Source: Flavobacterium microcysteis (lineage in GTDB: Bacteria > Bacteroidota > Bacteroidia > Flavobacteriales > Flavobacteriaceae). From it: a stretch of DNA of 64,000 nucleotides. The stretch covers positions 124,001 to 188,000 of the forward strand of contig NZ_VFJE01000055.1 in the NCBI RefSeq assembly GCF_006385255.1, in the 5' to 3' direction. Under the pieces are notes generated by a model. That model was not told where the DNA came from and searched no databases. It worked only from the letters and a program-made list of their open reading frames with translations. Position 1 is the first letter of the stretch. Every line of letters begins with the position of its first letter. Below, one piece after another: positions 37,287-45,684 of the stretch. The position numbers were made by a program, and so were the translations under genes.

Positions 37287-37637
37287 TTGAATTCAAAAAT
37301 AACCCAGATTATTTCTCAGCTTCCTTCTTTAAACTTTGAAAAGTCCAAACAGTTTTATCAGGAAGTTTTAGGTTGTAGATTAGTGGAGGAATACGAAGAC
37401 CTTTTGATTTTTTTATGGGATGATAATGAAATCCACCTATGGAAATGTGGTGAAAAAATAGTTCCTGAAAATTCAAGCTGCTACATTCGAGTACATGATA
37501 TTGAGGCTGTTTTTGAACGGTATAAAAAAGTTTTGGGAGATAAGATAGCGCTTAAAGACCAGCCTTGGGGAATGCGGGAGTTTTATATTATTGATGATAG
37601 CGGCAATTTGTTTAAGTTTGGACAGCCAATACAATAG
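37287..37637 (+). CDS. VOC (glyoxalase/bleomycin resistance) family protein
   Basis: 116 residues from a TTG codon at 37287. It has a single-chain VOC fold: FEKSKQFYQEVLGCRLVEEYEDLLIFLWDDNEIHLWK (in pieces: KSKQFYQEVLGC, LIFLWDDNEIHLW), then CYIRVHDIEAVFERYK, and the terminal GMREFYIIDDSGNLFKFGQP with the metal-binding Glu-like position missing a clear His. Members act as glyoxalases, dioxygenases or drug-binding proteins; many single-domain ones have no known substrate. It is followed by the subtilase gene 3 bp after the stop, so the two share a transcript. Confidence 0.75.
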   Translation: MNSKITQIISQLPSLNFEKSKQFYQEVLGCRLVEEYEDLLIFLWDDNEIHLWKCGEKIVPENSSCYIRVHDIEAVFERYKKVLGDKIALKDQPWGMREFYIIDDSGNLFKFGQPIQ

Positions 37638-37640
37638 CTT

Positions 37641-39254
37641 ATGAAGAAAATTACCTTTTTAGTTATCTTGCTTTCAGGCTTCTGGGCTATGGCTCAAGAA
37701 GATGCCTGGGTGTATTTTACAGATAAACCAGATGCAGCTCATTATCTGGCAAATCCGCTGGAAATGCTTTCGCAGAGAGCGCTTGACAGAAGGACAAGAC
37801 AGAATATTTCATTAGACGACAAGGATGTTCCTATTTCGGTATCGTATATCAATCAGGTTACGGCTTCGGCAGGAATTACGGTCAAGGCCAAATCAAAATG
37901 GATGAATGCGTTACACATTAGAGGTACGGTAGAAGCCATCCAAAATCTTGAAAGTCTGACTTTCGTTGACCATGTCCAGTTTGCGAATGCTACATTAAAT
38001 ACTACAGGCCGAGCCATGCGTCAATCCCAATCAGCCGTTGTAAATAAAGACCAGGAAGTTCAGGTAAGTTTTGGATATGGTTCCTCTGTTAACCAGATTC
38101 AAATGCTAAAAGGAAATCTGTTGCACCAGCAAGATTTTACTGGGAATGGAAAAATAATTGCGGTCTTGGATGCCGGTTTTCCTAATGTAAATACGGCACA
38201 ACCTTTTCAACGACTTCTTAATAACAATAAGATTTTAGGAGGCTATGACTTTGTAAACAGAAATGCAAACTTTTACACAGGTGGCACTCATGGAACTTTG
38301 GTACTTTCTACTATAGGCGGTTATGTTGAAAACCAATTAGTAGGAACAGGACCTGATGCGTCTTACTATCTTTTTATAACGGAAGATGTTTTGGATGAAA
38401 ATCCGGTTGAGGAATCCTACTGGGTTGAAGCTGCTGAAATGGCTGACAGCCTTGGTGTTGATATTATCAATACATCCTTAGGATATTTCATATACAACAA
38501 TCCCAATTATAGTTATAGCTATGCCAATATGAATGGTACAACAGCTTTTATTTCTCGTGGGGCAGATACTGCTTTTTCAAGAGGAATGATTTGTGTTGTT
38601 TCAGCAGGAAATTCTGGAGCCGGGCCCAATCCAAACATCAGCGCTCCGGCAGATGCTATCAATGCGCTGGCAGTAGGAGCTGTTACATCAGATGGAAGTT
38701 ATGCCAGTTTTAGTTCTATTGGTCCTTCATTTGACGGTAGAGTAAAACCCGATATAATGGCGCAAGGCCAACAAGCCGTTGTTTCTGATATTTTTGGCAA
38801 TATTGTTACTGCCAATGGAACCTCATTTTCTTCGCCAATAATTTCAGGCATGGTGGCTTGTTTATGGCAGGCTTTTCCCAATAAAACAAATGTGGAGATT
38901 ATGCAAATGATTAAGCAGTCTGCCCATTTATATACTACTCCAAACAACCAGTTTGGCTATGGAATACCAGATTTTAATAAGGCCGTTACCAATGCTTTAG
39001 CAACTCCACATTTTTCTGAAAACGAATTTTCTGTATATCCAAATCCGGCTCATTCTGTCGTGAATTTGACCCTTCCTGAATCTTATGGAGAAGTACAGAT
39101 TTTTATTTATAACCAACTAGGACAAGAAATTATAAATAAGGAAATCAAAAAAGAAAACCCTTCCTTTTCTGTTGAAAATCTGCAATCGGGTATTTACCTG
39201 TATAAAATCAAAGCAGGAAATACGTATAAAACAGGAAAATTAGCCGTTAAATAA
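37641..39254 (+). CDS. Subtilisin-family (S8) serine protease, T9SS cargo
   Basis: 537 residues with a signal peptide ending MAQ. An N-terminal propeptide-like region (about 20-125) precedes the S8 domain: IIAVLDAGFPNVN (catalytic Asp, about 178), GGTHGTLVLSTIGG (catalytic His, about 214), CVVSAGNSGAGPN (oxyanion region) and NGTSFSSPIISGM (catalytic Ser, about 395). The last 75 residues are a T9SS type A sorting domain (FSVYPNPAHSVVNLTL, IFIYNQLGQEI, GIYLYKIKAGNTYKTGKLAVK in part). It should be exported by the type IX system and degrade or process proteins outside the cell. All three catalytic residues are present. Confidence 0.92.
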   Translation: MKKITFLVILLSGFWAMAQEDAWVYFTDKPDAAHYLANPLEMLSQRALDRRTRQNISLDDKDVPISVSYINQVTASAGITVKAKSKWMNALHIRGTVEAIQNLESLTFVDHVQFANATLNTTGRAMRQSQSAVVNKDQEVQVSFGYGSSVNQIQMLKGNLLHQQDFTGNGKIIAVLDAGFPNVNTAQPFQRLLNNNKILGGYDFVNRNANFYTGGTHGTLVLSTIGGYVENQLVGTGPDASYYLFITEDVLDENPVEESYWVEAAEMADSLGVDIINTSLGYFIYNNPNYSYSYANMNGTTAFISRGADTAFSRGMICVVSAGNSGAGPNPNISAPADAINALAVGAVTSDGSYASFSSIGPSFDGRVKPDIMAQGQQAVVSDIFGNIVTANGTSFSSPIISGMVACLWQAFPNKTNVEIMQMIKQSAHLYTTPNNQFGYGIPDFNKAVTNALATPHFSENEFSVYPNPAHSVVNLTLPESYGEVQIFIYNQLGQEIINKEIKKENPSFSVENLQSGIYLYKIKAGNTYKTGKLAVK

Positions 39255-39292
39255 CAGCTTGAAAAACAAATAATAAACCATAACTAAATTAA

Positions 39293-40231
39293 ATGAATAA
39301 GATTACACAGCTTTTCAATATACAATATCCAATTGTTCAAGGTGGTATGATATGGAACAGCGGTTACAAATTAGCAAGTGCGGTTAGTAATGCCGGTGGA
39401 TTGGGATTAATTGGAGCAGGATCAATGTATCCGGAAGTCCTTAGAGAACATATCCAGAAATGTAAAAAAGCGACTGATAAGCCCTTTGGCGTCAATGTTC
39501 CGATGCTCTATCCGAATATTGAAGAAATCATGAATATTATTGTAGAAGAAGGCGTAAAAATTGTGTTTACTTCCGCAGGTAATCCTAAAACATGGACAAG
39601 CTTTTTAAAAGAAAAAGGAATTACTGTTGTTCATGTGGTTAGTAGTTCAAAATTCGCTCTAAAAGCGCAAGAAGCAGGTGTTGATGCCGTTGTCGCAGAA
39701 GGTTTTGAGGCTGGCGGCCATAACGGAAGAGAAGAAACAACAACGTTGACTTTAATCCCGATGGTTCGTGAAAAAATAGAGATTCCACTCATTGCAGCCG
39801 GAGGAATTGCTACCGGAAGAGGAATGCTTGCCGCAATGGTTTTGGGTGCCGATGGCGTTCAGGTGGGAAGCCGTTTTGCAGCATCGATCGAAAGTTCATC
39901 CCATGCCGATTTTAAACAGACCATCGTTGATTTGGAAGAAGGCGGAACACAAGTGACTTTAAAAGAATTGGCACCAGTGCGATTAATTAAAAATAAATTC
40001 TACCAGGATATACAAGAGCTTTATGCCAAATGTCCTACAACAGATGATCTTAAGGTTTTACTGGGAAGAGCCCGTGCCAAAAGAGGAATGTTTGAAGGCG
40101 ATTTAGTAGAAGGCGAACTTGAAATCGGTCAGATTTCAGGACTTATTCACGATATAAAACCGGTAAAAGAAATCGTCCAGAATATGGTTTCTGAATTTGA
40201 AAAAGCAAAACAGGAAGCTGTTTCTTTATAA
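39293..40231 (+). CDS. Nitronate monooxygenase / FabK-type flavoprotein
   Basis: 312 residues, a TIM-barrel FMN enzyme of the NMO/2-nitropropane dioxygenase and enoyl-ACP reductase II group. Motifs: FNIQYPIVQGGMIWNSGYKLASAVSNAGG (in two parts), GVNVPMLYPN, VVAEGFEAGGHNGREETTT and IPLIAAGGIATGRGMLAAMVLGADGVQVGSRF, the phosphate-binding FMN loop. FabK reduces enoyl-ACP in fatty acid synthesis and NMO oxidises nitronates; the HNGREETTT segment is common to both. The neighbourhood gives no fatty-acid synthesis clue, so the substrate stays open. A terminator follows directly. Confidence 0.85.
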   Translation: MNKITQLFNIQYPIVQGGMIWNSGYKLASAVSNAGGLGLIGAGSMYPEVLREHIQKCKKATDKPFGVNVPMLYPNIEEIMNIIVEEGVKIVFTSAGNPKTWTSFLKEKGITVVHVVSSSKFALKAQEAGVDAVVAEGFEAGGHNGREETTTLTLIPMVREKIEIPLIAAGGIATGRGMLAAMVLGADGVQVGSRFAASIESSSHADFKQTIVDLEEGGTQVTLKELAPVRLIKNKFYQDIQELYAKCPTTDDLKVLLGRARAKRGMFEGDLVEGELEIGQISGLIHDIKPVKEIVQNMVSEFEKAKQEAVSL

Positions 40232-40235
40232 AAAA

Positions 40236-40265
40236 AATCCCTTTGCTCAACAAAGGGATTTTTTT
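40236..40265. terminator. Bidirectional terminator
   Basis: AATCCCTTTG (40236-40245) pairs with CAAAGGGATT (40251-40260) around CTCAA, with A-run and T-run flanks extending the stem. It closes the flavoprotein gene and the convergent carbonic anhydrase gene. Confidence 0.9.
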
Positions 40266-40898
40266 TTAATCATGACCAAGATTATAGATTTCCATGATAT
40301 TTTTCATGATATGGTCAAAATCCAGCTTTAAATCGATTAGTTTTCCGGATTCTATGTCAAATACCCAACCGTGAATCTGAAGTCCTCTTTCGTTGTATGC
40401 TTTTTGCACTTCGGCAGTTTTAACCAAATTAACGCACTGTTCCTGTACATTTAATTCGACCAGCCTGTTGTATTTTGCAGTTTCATCTTCAATAGCATTC
40501 AGTTCATTCTTATGCAGCCTGTAAACGTCGCGTATGTTTCGCAGCCACGGATTAAGAACGCCCAAATCTTCGGCTTGCATCGCAGCTTTTACACCGCCAC
40601 AGAAGTAATGTCCGCAAACCACGACATGATTGACATGGAGGTAGTTTACAGCATAATTCAATACTGACATCACATTCAGGTCAATACTGATTACCATATT
40701 AGCAATATTTCTGTGTACAAAAACTTCTCCGGGAGAAACGCCCATCAAATCTTCTGCTGTAACACGGCTGTCAGAACATCCAATATATAAAATATCCGGA
40801 TTTTGTCCTTTTGATAAGTTCATGAAATAGTCCGGATCTTTTTGCAATTTTTCAGCAATCCACTTTTCATTATTTCGGAATACTTTTTCTAGTTCCAT
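40266..40898 (-). CDS. Beta-class carbonic anhydrase
   Basis: 210 residues. It interconverts CO2 and bicarbonate in the cytoplasm, supplying bicarbonate for carboxylases. The zinc ligands are Cys41 in the motif YIGCSDSRVTAED, with the Asp43-Arg45 dyad, and His97 and Cys100 in VVVCGHYFCGGVKAA. The rest, VFVHRNIANMVISIDLNVMSVLNYAV, is typical of the plant-type beta fold. The length is usual. It stands alone, upstream of a 420-bp AT-rich gap, with a near-consensus TATCTTTA -7 element at 40934-40941. Confidence 0.93.
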   Translation of the reverse strand: MELEKVFRNNEKWIAEKLQKDPDYFMNLSKGQNPDILYIGCSDSRVTAEDLMGVSPGEVFVHRNIANMVISIDLNVMSVLNYAVNYLHVNHVVVCGHYFCGGVKAAMQAEDLGVLNPWLRNIRDVYRLHKNELNAIEDETAKYNRLVELNVQEQCVNLVKTAEVQKAYNERGLQIHGWVFDIESGKLIDLKLDFDHIMKNIMEIYNLGHD

Positions 40899-41318
40899 AG
40901 TATGATAGTTAGTTGGGAGATTTTTATATGATAAAGATAATCAATTAGCATAAATCCCAAAAAAAATAAGTGACAGGTAAAAAGTCAACAAAAATCAGTA
41001 GGAAACAAATATCTGTAAGATCTTAGATAGATTTGAAAAATTAAGATATCGTAATGATTATTCTAAAAATATAAAAACAACCTGTTGTACATTTTAAATA
41101 ATACCGCTTTAGGACAGCATAGATTTTATATTGCAAAAACCAGATTAAAAAACATTATTTTATTTTTTTGTTATTATTTTTCAGTTTCGTTAAAAAAAAA
41201 GTATATTAGCAAATATAAAAAAGCACAAGGGTTGCGTTCCGCTTAAATTGAAACTCATTCAGTTTATATAATTTTCATGGAGTAGCAGCCAATATTTACA
41301 AGCCATACAAAATAGAAT
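40899..41318. other. AT-rich intergenic region between divergent genes
   Basis: 420 bp with no ORF. It must hold the promoters for the minus-strand carbonic anhydrase and the plus-strand SPFH operon. A near-match TATCTTTA (minus strand, 40934-40941) and a weak TATATTAG (plus strand, near 41202) are the only promoter-like sites; there is no clear operator or hairpin. Confidence 0.5.
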
Positions 41319-42266
41319 ATGATAAAATCCGAATTTATAGAAATTATAGAAGCCACTACACCGGATCCAAACCTGTTGATGTGGAGATTTGAAAACAGCA
41401 AAGAAATTAAAAACGGGGCTAAACTAACCGTAAGAGAATCTCAAGTTGCCGTTTTTCTAAATAAAGGACAGTTGGCAGATGTCTTTCTGCCCGGTTTGCA
41501 TAAACTAAACACTGAAAACATTCCGGTTCTAAGCCGTTTAAAGGGTTGGGAACACGGCTTTGAAAGTCCCTTCAAAACAGATATTTATTTTGTAAACACC
41601 CGTCAGTTTGTCAACAACAAATGGGGAACCCCCGTACCAATTATGATGCGTGATCCCGAATTCGGACAAGTACGTGTCCGGGCTTTTGGTACATTTGACA
41701 TACAGATAAAAGATTTTGGCGCCTTTTTCCGCCAGTATACAGGTTCTTACGAAACGTTTACCATTTTTGAACTCCAGCACGAGCTCAGAGACTTTATAGC
41801 TCCTAAATTTGGAGAAGTATTGGCTCAGGAAAATATTTCAGTGAAGGATATTGCTGGTAACATTACCGAAATAGGTAAAAAAATAACCCCCACATTACAG
41901 CCCTACTTTGCCCAGTTCGGTATCGATTTAATCACATTTACTATCACAAGCGTAACGCTTCCCGATGAGGTAGCTGCCCATTATGACAAGATTACCAATA
42001 TGAATATGGTAACTGACATGGATAAATTTACCAAATTCAATACTGCACAAGCCATAGCCCAAAAAGGAACTGTTGCCAATGAGGGAATCACAAATGGAAT
42101 GATGGCAGGTATGATGATAAATCAAATGCAACAACAAAACCATCTGCAACCGCCACAAGAAGATATAACCGTTAAACTGCAAAAACTAAAAATCTTATTT
42201 GAAAACGAGCTAATAGATGAGGCGGAATATAAGGCAAAGAAAGCAGAATTGATGGACAAACTATAA
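41319..42266 (+). CDS. SPFH-domain protein with C-terminal SHOCT (YdjI-like)
   Basis: 315 residues with no signal peptide. The N-terminal and central part (about 15-230) fits the YdjI/SPFH type: LMWRFENSKEIKNGAKLTVRESQVAVFLNKGQLADVF (in pieces), LPGLHKLNT, YFVNTRQFVNNKWGTPVP, RVRAFGTFDIQIKD and ITSVTLPDEVAAHYDK. A Met- and Gln-rich stretch (about 255-275) follows, then a SHOCT-like tail (about 280-315; KLQKLKILFENELIDEAEYKAKKAEL). Bacillus YdjI instead ends in zinc ribbons. SPFH proteins form oligomers on membranes and scaffold stress complexes. First gene of a four-gene unit with the zinc ribbon genes. Confidence 0.88.
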   Translation: MIKSEFIEIIEATTPDPNLLMWRFENSKEIKNGAKLTVRESQVAVFLNKGQLADVFLPGLHKLNTENIPVLSRLKGWEHGFESPFKTDIYFVNTRQFVNNKWGTPVPIMMRDPEFGQVRVRAFGTFDIQIKDFGAFFRQYTGSYETFTIFELQHELRDFIAPKFGEVLAQENISVKDIAGNITEIGKKITPTLQPYFAQFGIDLITFTITSVTLPDEVAAHYDKITNMNMVTDMDKFTKFNTAQAIAQKGTVANEGITNGMMAGMMINQMQQQNHLQPPQEDITVKLQKLKILFENELIDEAEYKAKKAELMDKL

Positions 42267-42270
42267 GTCT

Positions 42271-42519
42271 ATGGAAGAACAAAAACACACACATTGTCTT
42301 TTAGAGAAATTGAAACAAAAGGCCAAAGAACAGAAATTCTACGGGAATGACTATGTAGAAGAACCCGCAAAACTAAATTCAAGAACCTGTACCAATTGCG
42401 GGGCTGGCAGGGCAAAAGAAGACGGATTAACCCACTGTGCTTATTGCGGTTTTGAATTTCTCTCCATACAACTTACTGATGGCATTCACCTCAAAAAAGA
42501 AGACAATTCACGTCCCTAA
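42271..42519 (+). CDS. Small zinc ribbon protein
   Basis: 82 residues; the start is 4 bp after the SPFH stop. A charged helical N-terminus (about 1-35) leads to a zinc ribbon: RTCTNCGAG (C39, C42 region) and LTHCAYCGFEF (second CxxC), spaced 18 residues. Zinc ribbons of this size mediate protein or RNA contact. In Bacillus YdjI the zinc ribbon is part of the SPFH protein; here it is a separate gene. It likely binds the SPFH protein or the next protein, as inferred from gene order. Confidence 0.7.
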   Translation: MEEQKHTHCLLEKLKQKAKEQKFYGNDYVEEPAKLNSRTCTNCGAGRAKEDGLTHCAYCGFEFLSIQLTDGIHLKKEDNSRP

Positions 42520-42530
42520 TATTTACGAAA

Positions 42531-43391
42531 ATGAAAGAAACCAAAGAACGATTTTTCCTTTTTATTGACAAGCTGGAAGACAAACTCCGTGAATTTGCCG
42601 AAGCCTCCATTCCCGAACTGGAAGAGCTCAACAATAATGATACTGACGAATATAAAAGAGAATATTCAAGTATGAAAAATGCGGTGCTTGGACAGTTAGA
42701 GAGCATTATGAAAAAGGGCAGGGAAGTACAGGAAGAAAAAATTACCAACTTTCCATACCACGAAAATGAAACAAAGGCATATTACGAATTTAGGAACGAA
42801 TGTTACCAAAGACTGCATAGGTTGGACGAAATAAATGCCATTTATTGTGAAAAAATAGAAAACACACAACAGGAAGATTATGAAATCAAGTACCGTAAAA
42901 TCCTTGACGAATACCAAATTATAAAAGACCAGTTTCACTGCTCGCAGTGCGGAAGCCTTGTTCACATTGATAAAATCTATTCCACAACAACCTATCTTAC
43001 CTGTTCATTCTGTAATACCAAAAACACATTTGAGCCAAGTTCGCAAACTAAAGCACTTGAACAATTGGGCAGAAGCCTCGCCGAACAGCGAACTGCACAC
43101 CTGTTACTCCAATATCAGGAAGCCTGTAAGAAATCGCAGCAGCTTTACCTGAAAATACATGAACTGGAGTTAAGTCTTACTTGGGAAGCCGATAAAAATA
43201 GTGTTACACAAAAAGAAAAACAAATACAAGATCTGAAACAGCAAAAGGAAAAGTTGGAACAACAGGAACCTAAATTGTACCAACACTATTGGCGTACCAT
43301 GTTTGACGAATGGAACAAAATAAATCCGGATATGGAAGAGCAGCACGAAAAATTTTATACACGAATATTAAATGAATATAAACCAAATTAA
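42531..43391 (+). CDS. Helical protein with central zinc ribbon
   Basis: 286 residues, mostly helical. The first 130 residues (FIDKLEDKLREFAEASIPELEELNN) and the last 110 (KALEQLGRSLAEQ, VTQKEKQIQDLKQQKEKLEQQ) predict coiled coils, which flank a zinc ribbon at about 137-163 (FHCSQCGSLVHI and LTCSFCNTKN). This layout suggests a structural adaptor that dimerises through its coils and uses zinc for a binding face. No catalytic motif. Gaps of 11 bp to the small zinc ribbon gene and 2 bp to the next gene put it firmly inside the operon. Confidence 0.7.
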   Translation: MKETKERFFLFIDKLEDKLREFAEASIPELEELNNNDTDEYKREYSSMKNAVLGQLESIMKKGREVQEEKITNFPYHENETKAYYEFRNECYQRLHRLDEINAIYCEKIENTQQEDYEIKYRKILDEYQIIKDQFHCSQCGSLVHIDKIYSTTTYLTCSFCNTKNTFEPSSQTKALEQLGRSLAEQRTAHLLLQYQEACKKSQQLYLKIHELELSLTWEADKNSVTQKEKQIQDLKQQKEKLEQQEPKLYQHYWRTMFDEWNKINPDMEEQHEKFYTRILNEYKPN

Positions 43392-43393
43392 TT

Positions 43394-43960
43394 ATGAGTA
43401 ATCCTTTATTAGAACCAATTCACGGAGTTTCATTACAAGACTATTCCGTGGTATCAGCAAAAATGGCATCAGGTATTTCAGAAGCAGAAATTTTGAATGC
43501 GCTGGGAATAGAAAAAGCTGTTTTCGACGAAGCATCAGCGTTATGGATAGCCAGAATGCAGGAAGATGGCACGTTTGAAATAGCTACACTTTTCGGGCAA
43601 TATTTTGGTGAACCCGACAAACATCCCAAATTGGGCAACCTAAAAGCAGAAGTAAGTGAGGAAGGCCAGGCAAATCTAGAAAAAATGAAAACCGACCGCT
43701 ATTTTTATGAAGAATTGAGTGGAGCCAGACAAGCCGCCTATGAATACGGAATAGACGGGGCGCAATGGATACAAAACAATTTTGGAATTTCATTGGGCGA
43801 TTTTCAAATAATCACAATACAATGGCTCTCTCTTACAGCCGATGACAGCTTTGAAATATCAAGACATTTCCAGGACTATAGAGATCAAAAGGAAAAGGAA
43901 TATTCCGAAAAATTCGCTGCCGAACAAGGAGGAAATGTAGCAGATGATGTAGAATTTTAA
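43394..43960 (+). CDS. Uncharacterised protein, resembles DUF6620
   Basis: 188 residues, acidic, with no signal peptide or membrane segment. The start is 2 bp after the preceding stop, the tightest junction in the operon. The N-terminus (ISEAEILNALGIEKAVFDEASALWIARMQEDGTFEIATLF in pieces) is helical and reads like a small ligand- or partner-binding unit, followed by EEGQANLEKMKTDRYFYEELSGARQAAYEYG and a WLSLTADDSFEI motif. I recall such proteins under DUF6620 but cannot confirm it. The C-terminus is charged. It may be the effector or the adaptor of the SPFH unit. Confidence 0.6.
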   Translation: MSNPLLEPIHGVSLQDYSVVSAKMASGISEAEILNALGIEKAVFDEASALWIARMQEDGTFEIATLFGQYFGEPDKHPKLGNLKAEVSEEGQANLEKMKTDRYFYEELSGARQAAYEYGIDGAQWIQNNFGISLGDFQIITIQWLSLTADDSFEISRHFQDYRDQKEKEYSEKFAAEQGGNVADDVEF

Positions 43961-43995
43961 AAGTAACTATTTAAAAATTAAAATCAAGAGTGTAA

Positions 43996-44691
43996 ATGAT
44001 ACCAAACATACAACTAAAAATAAAATGGTATTACTTAATAATATTATTCACAAACCTTACTTCTGCTCAAGAACAAAGTAAGAAAGAATTCAATTCGATA
44101 GTTACTCTTAGTGCATTATCACCTACCTTTAATTTTGCACCACGATGGAATTTAGGGTATATAAAAAAAATTGATAAACGCTATTGGGCTGGTATTGAAG
44201 TTGGTTATGGAAATAAAGATATAGCAGTGAATTTTGCGAAGGAAAGCAGAATTAAAGATGACTTCAAAATCTTTGAAATTAAACCTGAATTTTATTATCA
44301 GCTAAATCCAGAATCAAAGCTAAGGCATTTATTATCATTAGAAATACAATACTTAAAACATACCGACAAATTTGAAAATACCTGGTATTATAATTTAGAT
44401 AATGAGGTATATTACAAGTTTGCTTCTGCAGATTACAAAAGAATTAAATATGGCATAAATATTAATCACAATTTAATATACAATATCACTGAAAATTTAG
44501 CTTTAATGCAAAAGGTTGGAATAGGTTTCCGAAAAAGAAATGTAACCTATTCGAATGTAATTAATAGAACAGAAGATTGGGGTTTTGAAGAAACTGGGTT
44601 TATAGTAAGAACTGATGGATACTTAGTTGACAATGGTATATGTAACAGCTTTAATTTTAATCTTGACCTAAAAATTATATATAAATTTTAA
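43996..44691 (+). CDS. Secreted barrel-like protein, possible outer membrane
   Basis: 231 residues with a signal peptide ending SAQ. The rest alternates short strands with aromatic ends (WNLGYIKKIDKRYWAGIEVGYGN, FEIKPEFYYQ, LLSLEIQYLKH, KYGININHNLIYNIT) and ends with LKIIYKF, whose last Phe is typical of an outer-membrane barrel. It lies 35 bp after the SPFH operon on the same strand, with higher AT content than the four genes before it, so it could be a fifth gene or a separate unit. The family is not recognised. Confidence 0.6.
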   Translation: MIPNIQLKIKWYYLIILFTNLTSAQEQSKKEFNSIVTLSALSPTFNFAPRWNLGYIKKIDKRYWAGIEVGYGNKDIAVNFAKESRIKDDFKIFEIKPEFYYQLNPESKLRHLLSLEIQYLKHTDKFENTWYYNLDNEVYYKFASADYKRIKYGININHNLIYNITENLALMQKVGIGFRKRNVTYSNVINRTEDWGFEETGFIVRTDGYLVDNGICNSFNFNLDLKIIYKF

Positions 44692-45047
44692 AAATAAATT
44701 ATATAAACGAGTTTGTTAAAATATTATGTTTAAAGCTATTTATAAATAAAAGCAATTGTATTTTGCATTAAATCTGCCACAATGCCCATATTTGATAATA
44801 TGAATCAAGAAAAATAACTTAGTTGTCAGTTTATTTTAATCGAAATTGTAACACCAATTTAGATAACATTTTGGTTGGTAAAATAAAGAGAGAGCTTACT
44901 ATAAATAGCCCTGTCTTTCAGATATCCAGTCTTGTTTTGCCCAACATTAATTAACAAACTGTTATTATTAGAATCAGTTAATTTTAAGATAACAGAAAAC
45001 GGATTGAAAATCATTTTCAATCCGTTTTTCTATATCATGTAACAGGT
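44692..45047. other. Intergenic region before a convergent terminator
   Basis: 356 bp without a credible ORF. Only a terminator (44996-45028) can be named. The first 300 bp are AT-rich and could be a long 3' UTR of the barrel-like gene. Confidence 0.5.
44996..45028. terminator. Bidirectional terminator
   Basis: A perfect 15-bp stem, AAAACGGATTGAAAA (44996-45010) with TTTTCAATCCGTTTT (45014-45028), and a 3-base loop TCA. It lies between the barrel-like gene and the PEBP gene on the other strand. Confidence 0.9.
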
Positions 45048-45596
45048 TTATCGTTTGTAGTAGGCCACTATGCTTGCTTTTGCCAATGTCTGGTTCCAAA
45101 GGTTAAAACCTACTATTGCAGGGTTTGTATTTTCGTCCAGTCCCAATTTGTCGGTTTTCAAAGCATATACTGTTATAATGTATTGATGAAATCCGTGTCC
45201 TTTAGGAGGGCAAGGTCCTCCAAATCCTTTAATTCCATAGTCTGTAATACTTTGAATGGCCTCTTTTGGGGCTAAGTTTAATTGCATATTTCCTGCATTA
45301 GTGACCAGCTCCTTTGTGTTTGCAGGAATGTCAAATACAATCCAATGCCAGAATCCACTTCCTGTTGGGGCATCCGGATCATACATGGTAATGGCAAAAC
45401 TTTTTGTTCCCTCGGGTGCATTTTTCCATGATAATTGGGGAGATTGGTTGTCTCCTGAGCAGCCAAAACCACCGAACTCTTGTGTTTTTGTGGCTTCTCC
45501 ACCCATGTCTTTACTTGATAAGGTAAATGTTTTTTGTGCAAAAAGTGTACTTGTGAACAGTAGGGCTAATACCAGAATTAAGTTTAATTTTTTCAT
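45048..45596 (-). CDS. PEBP-family protein (YbhB/YbcL type), secreted
   Basis: 182 residues with a signal peptide ending LFAQ. The PEBP core is clear: NQSPQLSWKNAPEGTKSFAITMYDPDAPTGSGFWHWIVFDIP in pieces, GIKGFGGPCPPKGHGFHQYIITVYALK with the conserved His and Pro pocket. PEBP proteins bind phosphate- or lipid-like anions; in bacteria YbhB and YbcL have no fixed enzymatic role. The length is typical of the bacterial type. A full -7 element lies 26 bp upstream. It is a single-gene unit, next to an AraC regulator transcribed in the same direction. Confidence 0.88.
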   Translation of the reverse strand: MKKLNLILVLALLFTSTLFAQKTFTLSSKDMGGEATKTQEFGGFGCSGDNQSPQLSWKNAPEGTKSFAITMYDPDAPTGSGFWHWIVFDIPANTKELVTNAGNMQLNLAPKEAIQSITDYGIKGFGGPCPPKGHGFHQYIITVYALKTDKLGLDENTNPAIVGFNLWNQTLAKASIVAYYKR

Positions 45597-45621
45597 TTTA
45601 TTACGATTTTAAAATTTTAGA

Positions 45622-45629
45622 CAAAGTTA
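45622..45629 (-). promoter_or_regulatory. -7 promoter element for the PEBP gene
   Basis: On the minus strand TAACTTTG matches TAnnTTTG, 25 bp before the start codon. Confidence 0.5.
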
Positions 45630-45684
45630 ATTTTCGCAATAATGACTGAGCTTAGAGAAATGTTCAAAAACTGTTGCCAGAAGT

